From Myxococcales bacterium (lineage in GTDB: Bacteria > Myxococcota_A > Polyangia > Polyangiales > JAFGIB01): DNA of 64,000 bases. How positions within the stretch are numbered: position 1 is the stretch's first letter; every line of letters starts with the position of its first letter. The position numbers were made by a program, and so were the translations under genes. The stretch covers positions 62,001-126,000 of the forward strand of contig JAOUOP010000016.1 in the NCBI GenBank assembly GCA_029880325.1, written 5' to 3'. The notes beneath the pieces are model-generated. The model saw nothing but the letters and a program-made list of their open reading frames with translations, had not been told where the DNA came from and did no database searches. Shown piece after piece: positions 38,351 to 47,310 of this stretch.

Positions 38351-39927
38351 CTTCGCTGCCGCCGGATTCACCAACGCCCCCCGAGGGCGAGACGCCGACC
38401 ACGGCTGCCGACGCCGGGCGCTCGCTCTTCCGCTACGTGGTGGGCGAGGAGTGGGCCGACTACCGCGCCATCATGGCGGTCTTTGCCGGCACCTTCTTCT
38501 CGGAGTTCACGCCCGAGGAGGTGGCCAGCAGGCTGCAGGAGGGGGGCCGCGGGCTGGATGCGGCGACCGTCGGCGACCGCCTCGAGAGCCTGCGCCGCTG
38601 GGGCAATCTCACGATTTCCTCGTCCGTGGGCAACCCGAGCAGCCTCGCCGACTACTACCGGCGCCGCAATCGCTACTTGATCACGCGCGCGGGGCAGGAA
38701 GTGCATCAGGTGGTGGAGGGCGTGCTCAGCCGTGTCGACGAAGTGCGCGACGTCTCCACCGGACGCCTGCGCGCCCTGCTCGATGCGCTGGAACGGCTCG
38801 AGCAACTCGATCCGCTCGCGGCCGATGCCACGGCCCTGGCCGACGCCGTCGGTGCCGTCTTCGACCCCCACGACGCCTTCACCAGCGAGATCACGCAGTT
38901 CTTCGCCGCCATCAATCAATGGCAGAGCCGCTACGATCTGTCGCCCGACGAGCTGCGCTTCTTCGCCGAGATCCTCGTGGGCTACGTGGGTGAACGACTC
39001 GACGAGATCGAGCGGGCCGCCCGCCCCATCGGCCGGCGCCTGGCTCGGCTGAGCCCGAGCTTTCGACCGCTGGTCGAGCGCTCAACCGAAAGTTTGGCGT
39101 CGCGTGTCGATGAAGCCGGGCTGTCGGCCAGTATCGCCGTGAGCCAGCGTGCCGGCGCGCGCCTCGAGGATTGGGAGCATCTTTGTGCCTGGTTTGTGCC
39201 CGCACCCGGCAGGCCTTCGCGCATCGAGACCCTGACCCGCGACGCCATCGCCGCGGTGCGCACCCTGACCTTGAACCTCACGCGCCTGTCGCGGGCGGGG
39301 GTGGGCGCCGCCTCGCGCCGGGCCGACTTCCTGCGCCTGGCCCGCTTCTTCTCCGAAGCCGAGCCCGACCAACTCCCCCGTCTGGCGGCGGCCGCCTTTG
39401 GCATCGCGCCCAGCAACCACTACGGCATCCCCGCGGCCGACGCCGACGATCCGGTGCCCACGTTCACTTCTTTTTGGGATGCCCCCACGGCGCCGGTTCC
39501 GGTCTCCATGCGCGAGCGCGGCGATCGGGTCAATCGTGGCCGCGCAAGCCCCATGCCCGAGCGCCTCCAAGAGCGCGAGCTGATGCAGCGGCGCCGCCAG
39601 CAGCAACGCGACGCCCGCGCGCGCGTCGATCGGGAGTTGCTCGACGAGCCGACGCTCGACGGCAGGCTCCTTTCTGCGGGCGCCATGCACAGGCTAGAGC
39701 AGTTGCTGGGCCGCGCCCTCAGCCGGCTCGGCACCCGCGCCCGCAGCGCCGAGTTGGTGGAGGGCACGGGCGAGCACGCCCTGGTTTGTCGCGTCGAGCG
39801 CAGTCCCGGAACGCACACGCGTGTTCGCTCGCCAGAGGGTACGCTCAAGCTGCTCGACCTGACGGTGTCGATCGGATCCCTCCATGCGCAGCAGCGGGCT
39901 GCGCCGGAGGTGCGCGATGGCCTCTGA
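38347..39927 (+). CDS. jetA: Wadjet type II subunit JetA (TIGR02677/DUF2397 family)
   Basis: A 526-residue kleisin-like component. The N-terminal region SLFRYVVGEEWADYRAIMAV, followed by FTPEEVASRL, RLESLRRWGNL and DYYRRRNRYLITRAG, matches TIGR02677. In the Wadjet complex JetA bridges JetC heads and recruits JetB. The gene starts with a GTG overlapping the jetC stop by four bases and ends 11 bases inside jetB. The protein is somewhat longer than the usual family size, with a charged C-terminal third (RLQERELMQRRRQQQRDARA). Confidence 0.9.
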   Translation: MTSLPPDSPTPPEGETPTTAADAGRSLFRYVVGEEWADYRAIMAVFAGTFFSEFTPEEVASRLQEGGRGLDAATVGDRLESLRRWGNLTISSSVGNPSSLADYYRRRNRYLITRAGQEVHQVVEGVLSRVDEVRDVSTGRLRALLDALERLEQLDPLAADATALADAVGAVFDPHDAFTSEITQFFAAINQWQSRYDLSPDELRFFAEILVGYVGERLDEIERAARPIGRRLARLSPSFRPLVERSTESLASRVDEAGLSASIAVSQRAGARLEDWEHLCAWFVPAPGRPSRIETLTRDAIAAVRTLTLNLTRLSRAGVGAASRRADFLRLARFFSEAEPDQLPRLAAAAFGIAPSNHYGIPAADADDPVPTFTSFWDAPTAPVPVSMRERGDRVNRGRASPMPERLQERELMQRRRQQQRDARARVDRELLDEPTLDGRLLSAGAMHRLEQLLGRALSRLGTRARSAELVEGTGEHALVCRVERSPGTHTRVRSPEGTLKLLDLTVSIGSLHAQQRAAPEVRDGL

Positions 39928-41089
39928 ACACGATCCCCAGGCGGCCCTCGAGCTGCGCGTCGGCGCGCGCCACCTGCTGCAGTGGCCGCTGACGTGCAAG
40001 GAAGCCGACACGGAGATGTTTCGCCTGATCCGGCGCCACGAAGCCGATCTTGACCGTTGGTTTACTCAGCGACTGGGCTACCGCCTGCACGTGGACGCCG
40101 ACACGGCGCGGCTCTTCAAGCTCGGTAGCCTGCCCCATCGGAGGCCGCTGCGGGCGCGCACGGGGAGGCCATTTCATGCGCGCGAGTACGTGCTGCTGTC
40201 GCTGGTGCTCGCCTCCACCGCCGCGGGACCGGCCGTGATCAGCCTGCGGGACTTGATCGAGCAGCTTCGATCCTGCGCCGTCGAGGCCGGGATCGAGCTG
40301 GACGACGGGCCCTCGGCGCGGCGGGCGCTGGTGGCGGTCCTGCAGTGGATGATCGAGCGCGGCCTGGCCAGCGAGCTGCACGCCGAGGTCAACGCCTACG
40401 CGGGCGATGCCCAGGCCGACGCCGTGCTCAAGGTGCGCCCCGATCGCATCGCATTGATGGCCTTGCCCGCCCTGGCCGGCGCCATGGGCGCAGAGGATTT
40501 GCTCCTGCGGGCCGAGCGCCGCGACTCGTCGCGCCAGTGGATGCGTCGGCGCCTGGTCGAAGATCCCGTGCTCTACCGCAGCGATCTCAGCGAGGCCCAG
40601 TGGTCGGAGCTGCGCCGGCGCCTGGGGGAAGAGGAGCGCTTGCTGCACGAGATGTTCGAGCTGCAACTCGAGGCCCGCGCCGAGGGTGTGGCGGCCATCG
40701 ACTCCAGCGGCTCGCTCGCCGAGCAGGCCTTCCCGGCCTCCGGCACCGTCGGTCACGCGGCGCTGCTGCTGATCGAAGCGCTGCGCGACGAGGCCGGCGC
40801 TGCGGTCCCGTGGTCGAGGTTGCTCGAGGAGTTCGAGCGCCTCAGCCAAAGTCAAAGCAAGGTTTGGTCCCGGGACCTGGTCGCATCGCCGCAGCGGTTG
40901 GCGCGTCGCGTGATCGCACTGCTGGTTGATCTTCGTCTGGCCGAGTCCGTGTCGTCGCAGCCTGGCGATGCGGGCGCGTCTGGAAGCGAAGGGGAGGGCG
41001 GCGTTCGTCTGCTGCCCGCCGCCGCCCGCTTCGCACCCGAGCGTCCCCCCGAAGTGCCGGCGCCGCCCCGGCAGGGGAGTCTCTTTTGA
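39917..41089 (+). CDS. jetB: Wadjet type II subunit JetB (TIGR02678/DUF2398 family)
   Basis: A 390-residue partner of the JetA-JetC complex. The start region AALELRVGARHLLQWPL and EADTEMFRLIRRHEADL, LDRWFTQRLGYRLHVD, ARLFKLG and RPFHAREYVLLSLVLAS are family hallmarks of TIGR02678, a winged-helix protein analogous to KITE subunits of SMC complexes. The ATG at 39917 has CGGAGG six bases upstream, inside the end of jetA. The stop overlaps the jetD start (TTGA). Confidence 0.9.
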   Translation: MASEHDPQAALELRVGARHLLQWPLTCKEADTEMFRLIRRHEADLDRWFTQRLGYRLHVDADTARLFKLGSLPHRRPLRARTGRPFHAREYVLLSLVLASTAAGPAVISLRDLIEQLRSCAVEAGIELDDGPSARRALVAVLQWMIERGLASELHAEVNAYAGDAQADAVLKVRPDRIALMALPALAGAMGAEDLLLRAERRDSSRQWMRRRLVEDPVLYRSDLSEAQWSELRRRLGEEERLLHEMFELQLEARAEGVAAIDSSGSLAEQAFPASGTVGHAALLLIEALRDEAGAAVPWSRLLEEFERLSQSQSKVWSRDLVASPQRLARRVIALLVDLRLAESVSSQPGDAGASGSEGEGGVRLLPAAARFAPERPPEVPAPPRQGSLF

Positions 41090-42306
41090 GCGCGCCCGAC
41101 TCGCTTCGCTCCGCTGAACTCGAGCCCCTGTGGAACCGCATTCGCGAGCGCCTCGAGCGCTTCGGAAGCGACAACCGCGGGCGCATTCGCGTGCCCGAAC
41201 TCGGTTCGAGCGGCCGCCTCGCGCTGCAGGCCCTGCTCGGTCGCCGCCCCGGGGCCACCCTGGACCTGGGCGCACTCGAAGCCGCGCTGCTCAGGCTCGA
41301 TGTGGGCTACGACCTGCCCAGTGCGCTCGCGGTGCTCGGCTTCGCGGTCTCGGGCGAGCCGGCCGCGCGGCGTGCCGAGCGTGCCGAGCGGCGCCGTGCC
41401 CAGGCGGAGGCGCGCGAGCTGGCCGCCCGCTGGCCCGAGCCCTGGGCACCCCAGTGGGCCGATGCCGTGATCCGCGCGGGCGTCCTGCGTGGACTCGATG
41501 TCGACCAGGCCCGCGAGCTGCTGGGGCGCGTTCGCCTCCTGCTCGACCGGCTCAGCGGCGAGCCAGAGGTCGTTGTCAGCCGCGTCGACCTGGCCGCACA
41601 TGTGCTGGGCTCGGCCCACGCCCTTGATTCCGGGACCCGGCTCGAAGCGGCGGTGCTGCATGGGCTGCGTCTGCACCTGGGGCCGGCCGAAGCCCGTGAG
41701 TTATGGGAGCAGGTCGGCGTTCACCTGAACCTCACCTCGGGACCGGTGCTGACCTGGAATCTGCCCCTCGACGCCGACAACGGCTTGCACGAATTGGTGG
41801 CCTCGGCCCGGGAGGCGGGCATCGCCCTGCACCTCAGCCGCATGGCCCTGGAGCGACATCCGGTCGCGGTCGCGCCGGGCACACGGCTTTTGGTGGTGGA
41901 AAACCCGCGCATCGTGGAAGCAGCCGCCCAGGAGCACATTGCGAGCCCCGTGCTGTCCACCAACGGGCAGCCCTCATCCACGGTGCTGCTCCTGCTCGAT
42001 CAGCTGCTCGACAGCGGCGCCGAGCTGCTCTACCACGGCGACTTCGATGCGGCGGGCCTGGCGATCTGCGAGCGCATGCGCGAGTTGGGCTTGCGCCCCT
42101 TCCGCATGAACGAAAGCGACTACCTGCAGGCCCTGGCGGTGGCCGACGTCGACGGGGCCCAGCTGCCCATCGACATGCAGCCGGCGGGAGCGACGCCGTG
42201 GGATCCGGCGCTGCAGGTGGCCTTCGAGCGCGAGCGCCGCATTGTGCACGAGGAGCGCTTGCTGCCGGACCTGATCCGCGCGCCGCTTTCCTTTGGTGTT
42301 CAGTAG
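41086..42306 (+). CDS. jetD: Wadjet type II nuclease JetD (TIGR02679/DUF2399, TOPRIM domain)
   Basis: A 406-residue protein with the DUF2399 TOPRIM fold in its C-terminal third. Catalytic-site candidates are Glu272 in LLVVENPRIVEAAA and the Asp residues 319 and 321 in LLYHGDFDAAGLAI, the TOPRIM acidic cluster that coordinates metal for DNA cutting. JetD is the endonuclease that cleaves circular DNA after loop extrusion. The TTG at 41086 overlaps the jetB stop by four bases. A stem-loop with ACTAGCCA/TGGCTAGT arms (42335-42373) follows 29 bases later and might help termination, but has a 24-base loop. Confidence 0.9.
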   Translation: MSAPDSLRSAELEPLWNRIRERLERFGSDNRGRIRVPELGSSGRLALQALLGRRPGATLDLGALEAALLRLDVGYDLPSALAVLGFAVSGEPAARRAERAERRRAQAEARELAARWPEPWAPQWADAVIRAGVLRGLDVDQARELLGRVRLLLDRLSGEPEVVVSRVDLAAHVLGSAHALDSGTRLEAAVLHGLRLHLGPAEARELWEQVGVHLNLTSGPVLTWNLPLDADNGLHELVASAREAGIALHLSRMALERHPVAVAPGTRLLVVENPRIVEAAAQEHIASPVLSTNGQPSSTVLLLLDQLLDSGAELLYHGDFDAAGLAICERMRELGLRPFRMNESDYLQALAVADVDGAQLPIDMQPAGATPWDPALQVAFERERRIVHEERLLPDLIRAPLSFGVQ

Positions 42307-42539
42307 GCACGGTGCGCGCACTGTGTTGGCCGAAACTAGCCATTAATAGTGGATGGGGCGCAGTTTGGCTAGTCATCTGTGTCGGTGTCCGGCTTCAAAG
42401 AGAGCGAGTGCTGCGTGCCGATCTTGGCCTCCAAACCTTGGCCTTGTGCTCGTGGCTTCCTACATCAAGAGCTTGATTCGTCGTCGACTCGAATGGGCCG
42501 TGGACTCGAGAGGGAGAGCGGGCGCTTCGGATTGTCGCA
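42307..42539. other. Intergenic stretch after the Wadjet operon
   Basis: No supported gene. It holds the loose stem-loop at 42335-42373. The local sequence is less GC-rich than the operon, consistent with a junction. Confidence 0.4.
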
Positions 42540-43063
42540 TTGCTCGGGAAGCGGCTGGGCACCGGACCGCACGGCAACTCGCTGTTGGCCCTGGGCAAGG
42601 CCCGGACCATCGAAGGCATGGAGCCGATCGCGGAGCAGAACGGACTGCCCATCGGGGTCTCCCAGGACCTCGCAAATCCCCGTCGCGGTGCCTTACACGC
42701 ACTTCATCGAGAAATCCTTCAAGGGCACCCTCGGTGGCGTCGGCGGCTTTCCCGGCTTCAGCCCGGCCGATCTCAACAACCTGCCGCGCCTGGCGAATCA
42801 GGGGGTGGAGTTCGAGCGCACGACGGTGCTACCGCTGGACACCGCGGTCGAGACGGGGGATTTCGAACATCCCCTTCGTCGTCCAGCAGGCGGATGCCAC
42901 GGAGATGAAGGTCACTTTCTGGATCCAGGAGCTGAAGGGCGGTGGTCTGCGTCTTCAGTATTCGCAGCTGATCTTCCTGGACTTCTTTGATCGCGGCGAC
43001 CGTCAGCCAGGTCGCATTCGCTGGCCCCACGTCAGCATCCATAGGCTGACGAAGGAAGCTTGA
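42540..43063 (+). pseudogene. Frameshifted gene, three frames joined
   Basis: Coherent protein-like sequence is spread over three successive frames. Frame 1 reads ALGKARTIEGMEPIAEQNG up to about 42675. Frame 2 then gives VPYTHFIEKSFKGTLGG and FSPADLNNLPRLANQGVEFE up to the G-run at 42855-42859. Frame 3 reads IPFVVQQADATEMKVTFWIQ and RLQYSQLIFLDFFDRGDR and ends in a stop at 43063. Each stretch looks like a real folded protein, so this is a gene broken by two frameshifts. I do not recognise the family. The second break lies at a five-G run, so a sequencing error is possible there. Confidence 0.6.
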
Positions 43064-43074
43064 GCCACGCGTGT

Positions 43075-43106
43075 CCCGGCGCTTCGTCATGGAGCGAAGC
43101 GCCGGG
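43075..43106. terminator. 12-bp hairpin after the broken gene
   Basis: CCCGGCGCTTCG (43075-43086) pairs with CGAAGCGCCGGG (43095-43106) around TCATGGAG. It lies 12 bases after the broken gene's stop. There is no T-run, so it may be a degenerate terminator or a structural repeat. Confidence 0.45.
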
Positions 43107-43196
43107 GCGCGCAGCATCACAAAAACCGGCCCACTTGCGGTGCGTGGCCGGCAGGGTGCACCCTGAGGCGGCAACACGAAGATCCCAGGGTGTGCG

Positions 43197-44756
43197 ATGT
43201 CAACAAAGCTTTTCTCCTACGCCGTGCTACTGACATGGCTGACCCAGGCATGCGGCGACGGAAAGCCGAATGATGGCAGCGCCGGCGACGCAGACGCGCC
43301 GGCCTCCGTTGCTGCCGGTGCAGCTGCTGGTGGCAGCGGCGGAACCGGTGGCGCAGCATCGCTTGACGGGTCCGCGAGCGATGGCACTCCGAGCACCGCG
43401 GATGCCGGCACCGCGAGCGACTCCGACGGTGCCGTGGCGGGTGGCGGCGATGCTACGGCCAGTAACACCGGCGGCGACGCCAGCACCGCGAGCGAGCCCT
43501 CCGAAGTCCGCGCCTTCCCGGGCGCCGAAGGCTTCGGTGCCATGGTGACCGGCGGTCGTGGTGGCGCCATCCTGCGGGTCACGACGCTCGAGCCCACCGG
43601 TCCGGGCAGCTTGCAGGAGGCCTTGAACACGCCGGGCCCGCGCATCATCGTCTTTACGGTCAGCGGGGTAATCGACGGTCCGCTCTTCGAGATTCCCCAC
43701 GGCGACCTCACCATCGCCGGCCAGACCGCGCCCGGTGGCGGCATCACCATCGGCGGCCGCCTCTACGGCGCCTACGACTACGACGTCGGCAACATGATCA
43801 TCCGACACGTGCGGATTCGACCGGAGTACGACGGCTCGGACGTGGCCCAATTCGACGGCATCCAGTTTTCGCGCAACCACCATTTGATCTTCGATCACGT
43901 ATCCGTCTCTGGCGGTGTCGACGAGACGGTCGACCTCTACGAGAGCAAGGACGTAAGCTTCCAGTGGTCCACGGTGGCGTTTTCGCACCTGGAAAACGGC
44001 CATAACTACGGCTTGATCAACGGGCCGGACGGCGCTCGCGTCTCGGTGCACCACAGCCTCTTTGCCCATCATCTCAATCGCACACCGGCCATCGCCAACG
44101 GCCCCGCCGAGATGATCAACCTGGTGGATTACAACGTGCGCCATGGTTTCGTGCACCACAACCCGGCCTCGGGTCCCTTCAACCTCGTCGGCAACTACTT
44201 CAAGGACGGCGGCGACGACACCATCTTTCCGTTCTTCTTCGACGATACCGACCTGGAGGGCTTGAGCTATTACCTCGAAGATAATTTCGTGGAGGGCGCC
44301 GACTCGGACTGTGGCGACGGCTACATCACCGACGCCTGGGCCCAGTGCGAGAACCTGGACGCGCTGGAGAGCCAGCGTGCGCAGGCCCTCCACGACTTCA
44401 CGGGCCAGGGCGACAGCTACCGCCCCGTGACTGTGGACGACGTGCAGGACGCCTACGCCGCCGTGCTCGCCCGCGCCGGGGCCTTCCCGCGCGATGTGGT
44501 CACCACCACCGCCGTGAGCGACGTGGAAGCCGGCAGCGGTAGCTGGGGCCACTTCTATCCGGTGGACCTGATGGCGGGGCTCACGCCGGCAGCGCCACCG
44601 ACCGACGCTGACGAGGATGGCATGGCCGATGACTGGGAGTTGCAGCAGGGGCTGGACCCTTCAGACGGCTCCGATCACGCCAGCGTCATGCCCTCGGGCT
44701 ACACCGCCATCGAGGACTACGTCAACGGCCTGGCAGACGCGCTTGTCGCCCCGTAG
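43197..44756 (+). CDS. Pectate-lyase-like (right-handed beta-helix) lipoprotein
   Basis: A 519-residue exported protein. The signal peptide ends at a Cys in WLTQAC, then an Ala/Gly/Asp/Ser tether to about residue 105. The catalytic part begins with RAFPGAEGFGAMVTGGRGG, the start motif of family PL1-like pectate lyases, followed by beta-helix coils (LTIAGQTAPGGGITIGG, MIIRHVRIRPEY, HLIFDHVSVSGGVDETVD). The C-terminal region holds DADEDGMADDWELQQGLDP, a calcium-binding repeat used by many polysaccharide lyases. It probably degrades or binds a surface or environmental polysaccharide. The gene is convergent with RNase D. Confidence 0.85.
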   Translation: MSTKLFSYAVLLTWLTQACGDGKPNDGSAGDADAPASVAAGAAAGGSGGTGGAASLDGSASDGTPSTADAGTASDSDGAVAGGGDATASNTGGDASTASEPSEVRAFPGAEGFGAMVTGGRGGAILRVTTLEPTGPGSLQEALNTPGPRIIVFTVSGVIDGPLFEIPHGDLTIAGQTAPGGGITIGGRLYGAYDYDVGNMIIRHVRIRPEYDGSDVAQFDGIQFSRNHHLIFDHVSVSGGVDETVDLYESKDVSFQWSTVAFSHLENGHNYGLINGPDGARVSVHHSLFAHHLNRTPAIANGPAEMINLVDYNVRHGFVHHNPASGPFNLVGNYFKDGGDDTIFPFFFDDTDLEGLSYYLEDNFVEGADSDCGDGYITDAWAQCENLDALESQRAQALHDFTGQGDSYRPVTVDDVQDAYAAVLARAGAFPRDVVTTTAVSDVEAGSGSWGHFYPVDLMAGLTPAAPPTDADEDGMADDWELQQGLDPSDGSDHASVMPSGYTAIEDYVNGLADALVAP

Positions 44757-44791
44757 TCATGGGTATCGTATCGTACGGGCATAACTGCAAG

Positions 44792-45937
44792 TCAGCGAGA
44801 ACGGCTGACCACGCGCCCATCCTCGCCGGTGAGCGTTAGCCGCCCCTCGCGCAGGGCGAGGGCGTCTTCGCCAAATATCTCGCGGCGAAAGCCCCGCAGG
44901 GCGGCAACGTCCACGTCGCCCTCGGCGGCGATGGCCTCGAGTTCGGTCCGTGTCGCCACCAGTCGCGGGGCCACCCCATGGGCATCGCAGCGCAGCCTGA
45001 GCAGGGCTTGCAGCAACGCCACCATGCTCTCGTCGTAGTCGCGTTCGGGCGGGCGTTCGGGCGGCTGTGGACAGTCCTCGTCGGCCAGGGCGCGGCCGCG
45101 TTCGATGGCGGCCAGCAGGGCCTTGCCGTCGGCGCCGCGGGCCACCGCGTCCTTGAGACCGCGTACGCGCGCCAGCTGTTGGCGGTCGCGGGCCGGGTTT
45201 TGGGCCAACTCGGCCAGGGCGTCGTCGCGCACGACCCATCCGCGGGGCAGGTCGCGCTCGATGGCGGCCCGCTCGCGCCAGGCCGCCAGCTCGCGCAGGA
45301 TGGCCAGGCTGCGTGGGCTGCCGCGGCGCAGCTTGATACGGCGGTAGGCCTGCTCGGGCTCCACGGCTTGGGTGGCCAGCTCGAGCAAGCCGAGCATCTC
45401 CTCCTCGATCCAGCTGCCGCGACCGCTGCGTTCGAGTTCAGCGGCAAGCGCTTCGTAGACGTCGCAGAGGTGGGTGACATCGCCCAGGGCGTACTTAACT
45501 TGGCGTTCGGTCAGGGGTCGGCGCGACCAGTCGGTGGCCTGGGAAGCCTTGTCGACGTCGCGACCGAGCAGCTCGCGCACCAGCCGGTCGTAGCCCGGTT
45601 GGTCGCCGTGACCGCAGACCGAGGCGGCGATTTGAGTATCGAAGTAGGGGGCTGCCACGACGCCGGTCGCGCGCTCGAGAATCTGCAGATCCTGGCGACC
45701 GGCGTGCATCACCTTGAGAACATCGGAGGCGGCCAGCAACTCGGCCAAGGGGGCCAGGTTCAAGCCGGCGGCCAGCGCGTCGATGGCGGCGCTGCGGGTG
45801 CCATGTGCGATCTGGATCAGACACAGTTGCGGAAAATACGTGCGGTCGCTCATGAATTCCGTGTCGATGGCGACGTAGGGTGCGCCTCGCAGTGGAGCGC
45901 AAAAGGCGGCGAGCTCTTCGGTGGTGCAGATCAACAT
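44792..45937 (-). CDS. rnd: Ribonuclease D
   Basis: A 381-residue 3'-5' exoribonuclease that trims tRNA precursors and other RNAs. The DEDD catalytic residues are visible: Asp and Glu in VAIDTEFMSDRTYFPQLCLI, Asp in VMHAGRQDLQILE and the last Asp in VKYALGDVTHLCDVYE (DEDDy type). The HRDC domain is in the middle of the protein (about 205-290), with PARDRQQLARVRGL. The internal ATG at 45937 is preferred because the family sequence starts there (MLICTTEELAAFC); an upstream ATG at 45967 would add ten residues. No binding site is clear at either. Confidence 0.9.
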   Translation of the reverse strand: MLICTTEELAAFCAPLRGAPYVAIDTEFMSDRTYFPQLCLIQIAHGTRSAAIDALAAGLNLAPLAELLAASDVLKVMHAGRQDLQILERATGVVAAPYFDTQIAASVCGHGDQPGYDRLVRELLGRDVDKASQATDWSRRPLTERQVKYALGDVTHLCDVYEALAAELERSGRGSWIEEEMLGLLELATQAVEPEQAYRRIKLRRGSPRSLAILRELAAWRERAAIERDLPRGWVVRDDALAELAQNPARDRQQLARVRGLKDAVARGADGKALLAAIERGRALADEDCPQPPERPPERDYDESMVALLQALLRLRCDAHGVAPRLVATRTELEAIAAEGDVDVAALRGFRREIFGEDALALREGRLTLTGEDGRVVSRSR

Positions 45938-46178
45938 CGGCCGCGGTGTAACACGACACTTCGCCATAGGTCGGTATCGCGAGCGCGCATCCTGGACGTT
46001 TGCCCCGGATTTTAGCCCCCAGTTTTGGGAGGGCGGGAGAGGGAACGGGCTGGCTTCGGAGCTTGAACGGGACCTAACCCGGAATTAGGGCGCCCAAGCG
46101 ACGACACAGCGACCGAATCGTGGAACGGTACGCTTGAACGTGTCGTCTTCTTCACACCACGCGCCGAGAGAGGAATCC

Positions 46179-47282
46179 ATGACAGATGCGAGGGCTTCAC
46201 GCGGGCAGCGCCGGCTGCGCGTATCGACGGTTGTGCTGTGCGGCCTGGCCGTACTGTTCGTTGTAGCGGCCTGCGGGGGTGACGACGCCGGCGGCAACGC
46301 TTCGGGCAGCGGCGACGATCTCTTCGGCAATGCGGGCTCGAATAATGGCAGCGGCGACGGCAGCGGGAGCGGGGACGGCAGCGGCGATGGCAGCAGCAGC
46401 AACGGCGGCGGCGCGGCGGGCGCGGTGGGTGGTGACCTGGTGGGTTCAGAGGCCTGCGAGCGCGTCAACCTGGTCATCTCGGTCGACGGCTCGATGAGCA
46501 TGACCGAGGAACTCGAAGCCATGCGCGACACCATCTTCCCGGCCTTCTCCCAGCGCCTGAGCCAGATCGGCGCCGGCCTGCAGGACTTCCGGGTCGCCAC
46601 CCTGGATGCCTGCCCCCAGCCATCCAACTTCCACACGCGCGGCAACGGCGGCGAGTGCAGCTTCCAGGGCGGCAACAACTGGATCGAGAGCAGCTCCGGC
46701 GCCATGTCGGCCGAGTTCGCCTGCGTGGGTGACATCTTCCTCGGCGACCAGCAGTGCAGCGGCGACAACGACGACGAGCAGCCGGCCTCGGCGATCGCGG
46801 CGGCCCTGGAGGAGCCCAGCGCCAGCGGCGTCAACGCCGGCTTTGCACGCAAGGACGCGCTGCTCATCGCCATCGCCATCACCGACGAGGACGAGCAGCC
46901 CACCGGCCAAGCCCAGTCGGCCGAGCAGGTCTACAACCGCCTGGTCGAGACCGTCAGCGACGACCCGCGGCGCATGGTGTTCTTGGGCATCGGCGGCAGC
47001 CGCGACTGCCAGGGAGGGGCCTACGGCGACGCCGACCACGCCCAGAAACTGCAGCAGATCACCGGGCTGTTCGAAAACCACGATCGCGGCGTGTTCTGGG
47101 ATCTCTGCGAAGGGCGTCTGGAGGATGGTCTGGAGCAGGCATTCCAGGTCATCGAGCGCGCCTGCGAAGAGCTTACACCCTGCGGCGACCTGGACGAGTA
47201 CTGCGGTGGCACCCCGCCAGAGGGGGGGCAGTCGCCTTTCTGCGTGGAGTTTCCCGACGATCCGAGCTGCACGGTTCAGTGA
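46179..47282 (+). CDS. Lipoprotein with VWA-type domain and C-terminal FCxxFPxDPxC motif
   Basis: A 367-residue lipoprotein. The signal peptide ends in LFVVAAC, followed by GGDDAGG and a Gly/Ser/Asp-rich tether (GSGDGSGSGDGSGDGSSS). A VWA domain starts near residue 100 with VNLVISVDGSMSM, containing a full DxSxS metal-ion-dependent adhesion motif. A Cys-rich loop region (CVGDIFLGDQQC) follows and the protein ends PFCVEFPDDPSCTVQ, the same kind of ending as the lipoprotein at 9024. GAGAGG five bases upstream supports the ATG. A likely surface or periplasmic binding protein; ligand unknown. Confidence 0.82.
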   Translation: MTDARASRGQRRLRVSTVVLCGLAVLFVVAACGGDDAGGNASGSGDDLFGNAGSNNGSGDGSGSGDGSGDGSSSNGGGAAGAVGGDLVGSEACERVNLVISVDGSMSMTEELEAMRDTIFPAFSQRLSQIGAGLQDFRVATLDACPQPSNFHTRGNGGECSFQGGNNWIESSSGAMSAEFACVGDIFLGDQQCSGDNDDEQPASAIAAALEEPSASGVNAGFARKDALLIAIAITDEDEQPTGQAQSAEQVYNRLVETVSDDPRRMVFLGIGGSRDCQGGAYGDADHAQKLQQITGLFENHDRGVFWDLCEGRLEDGLEQAFQVIERACEELTPCGDLDEYCGGTPPEGGQSPFCVEFPDDPSCTVQ

Positions 47283-47310
47283 GGGCGCGGCGACGGCGTA
47301 GACTCGCGTC

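Noticed and set aside
46110..46140. Possible sigma-54-like promoter TGGAACGGTACGC before the VWA lipoprotein
   Set aside because: The spacing and the -12 element do not match the GG-N10-GC rule.
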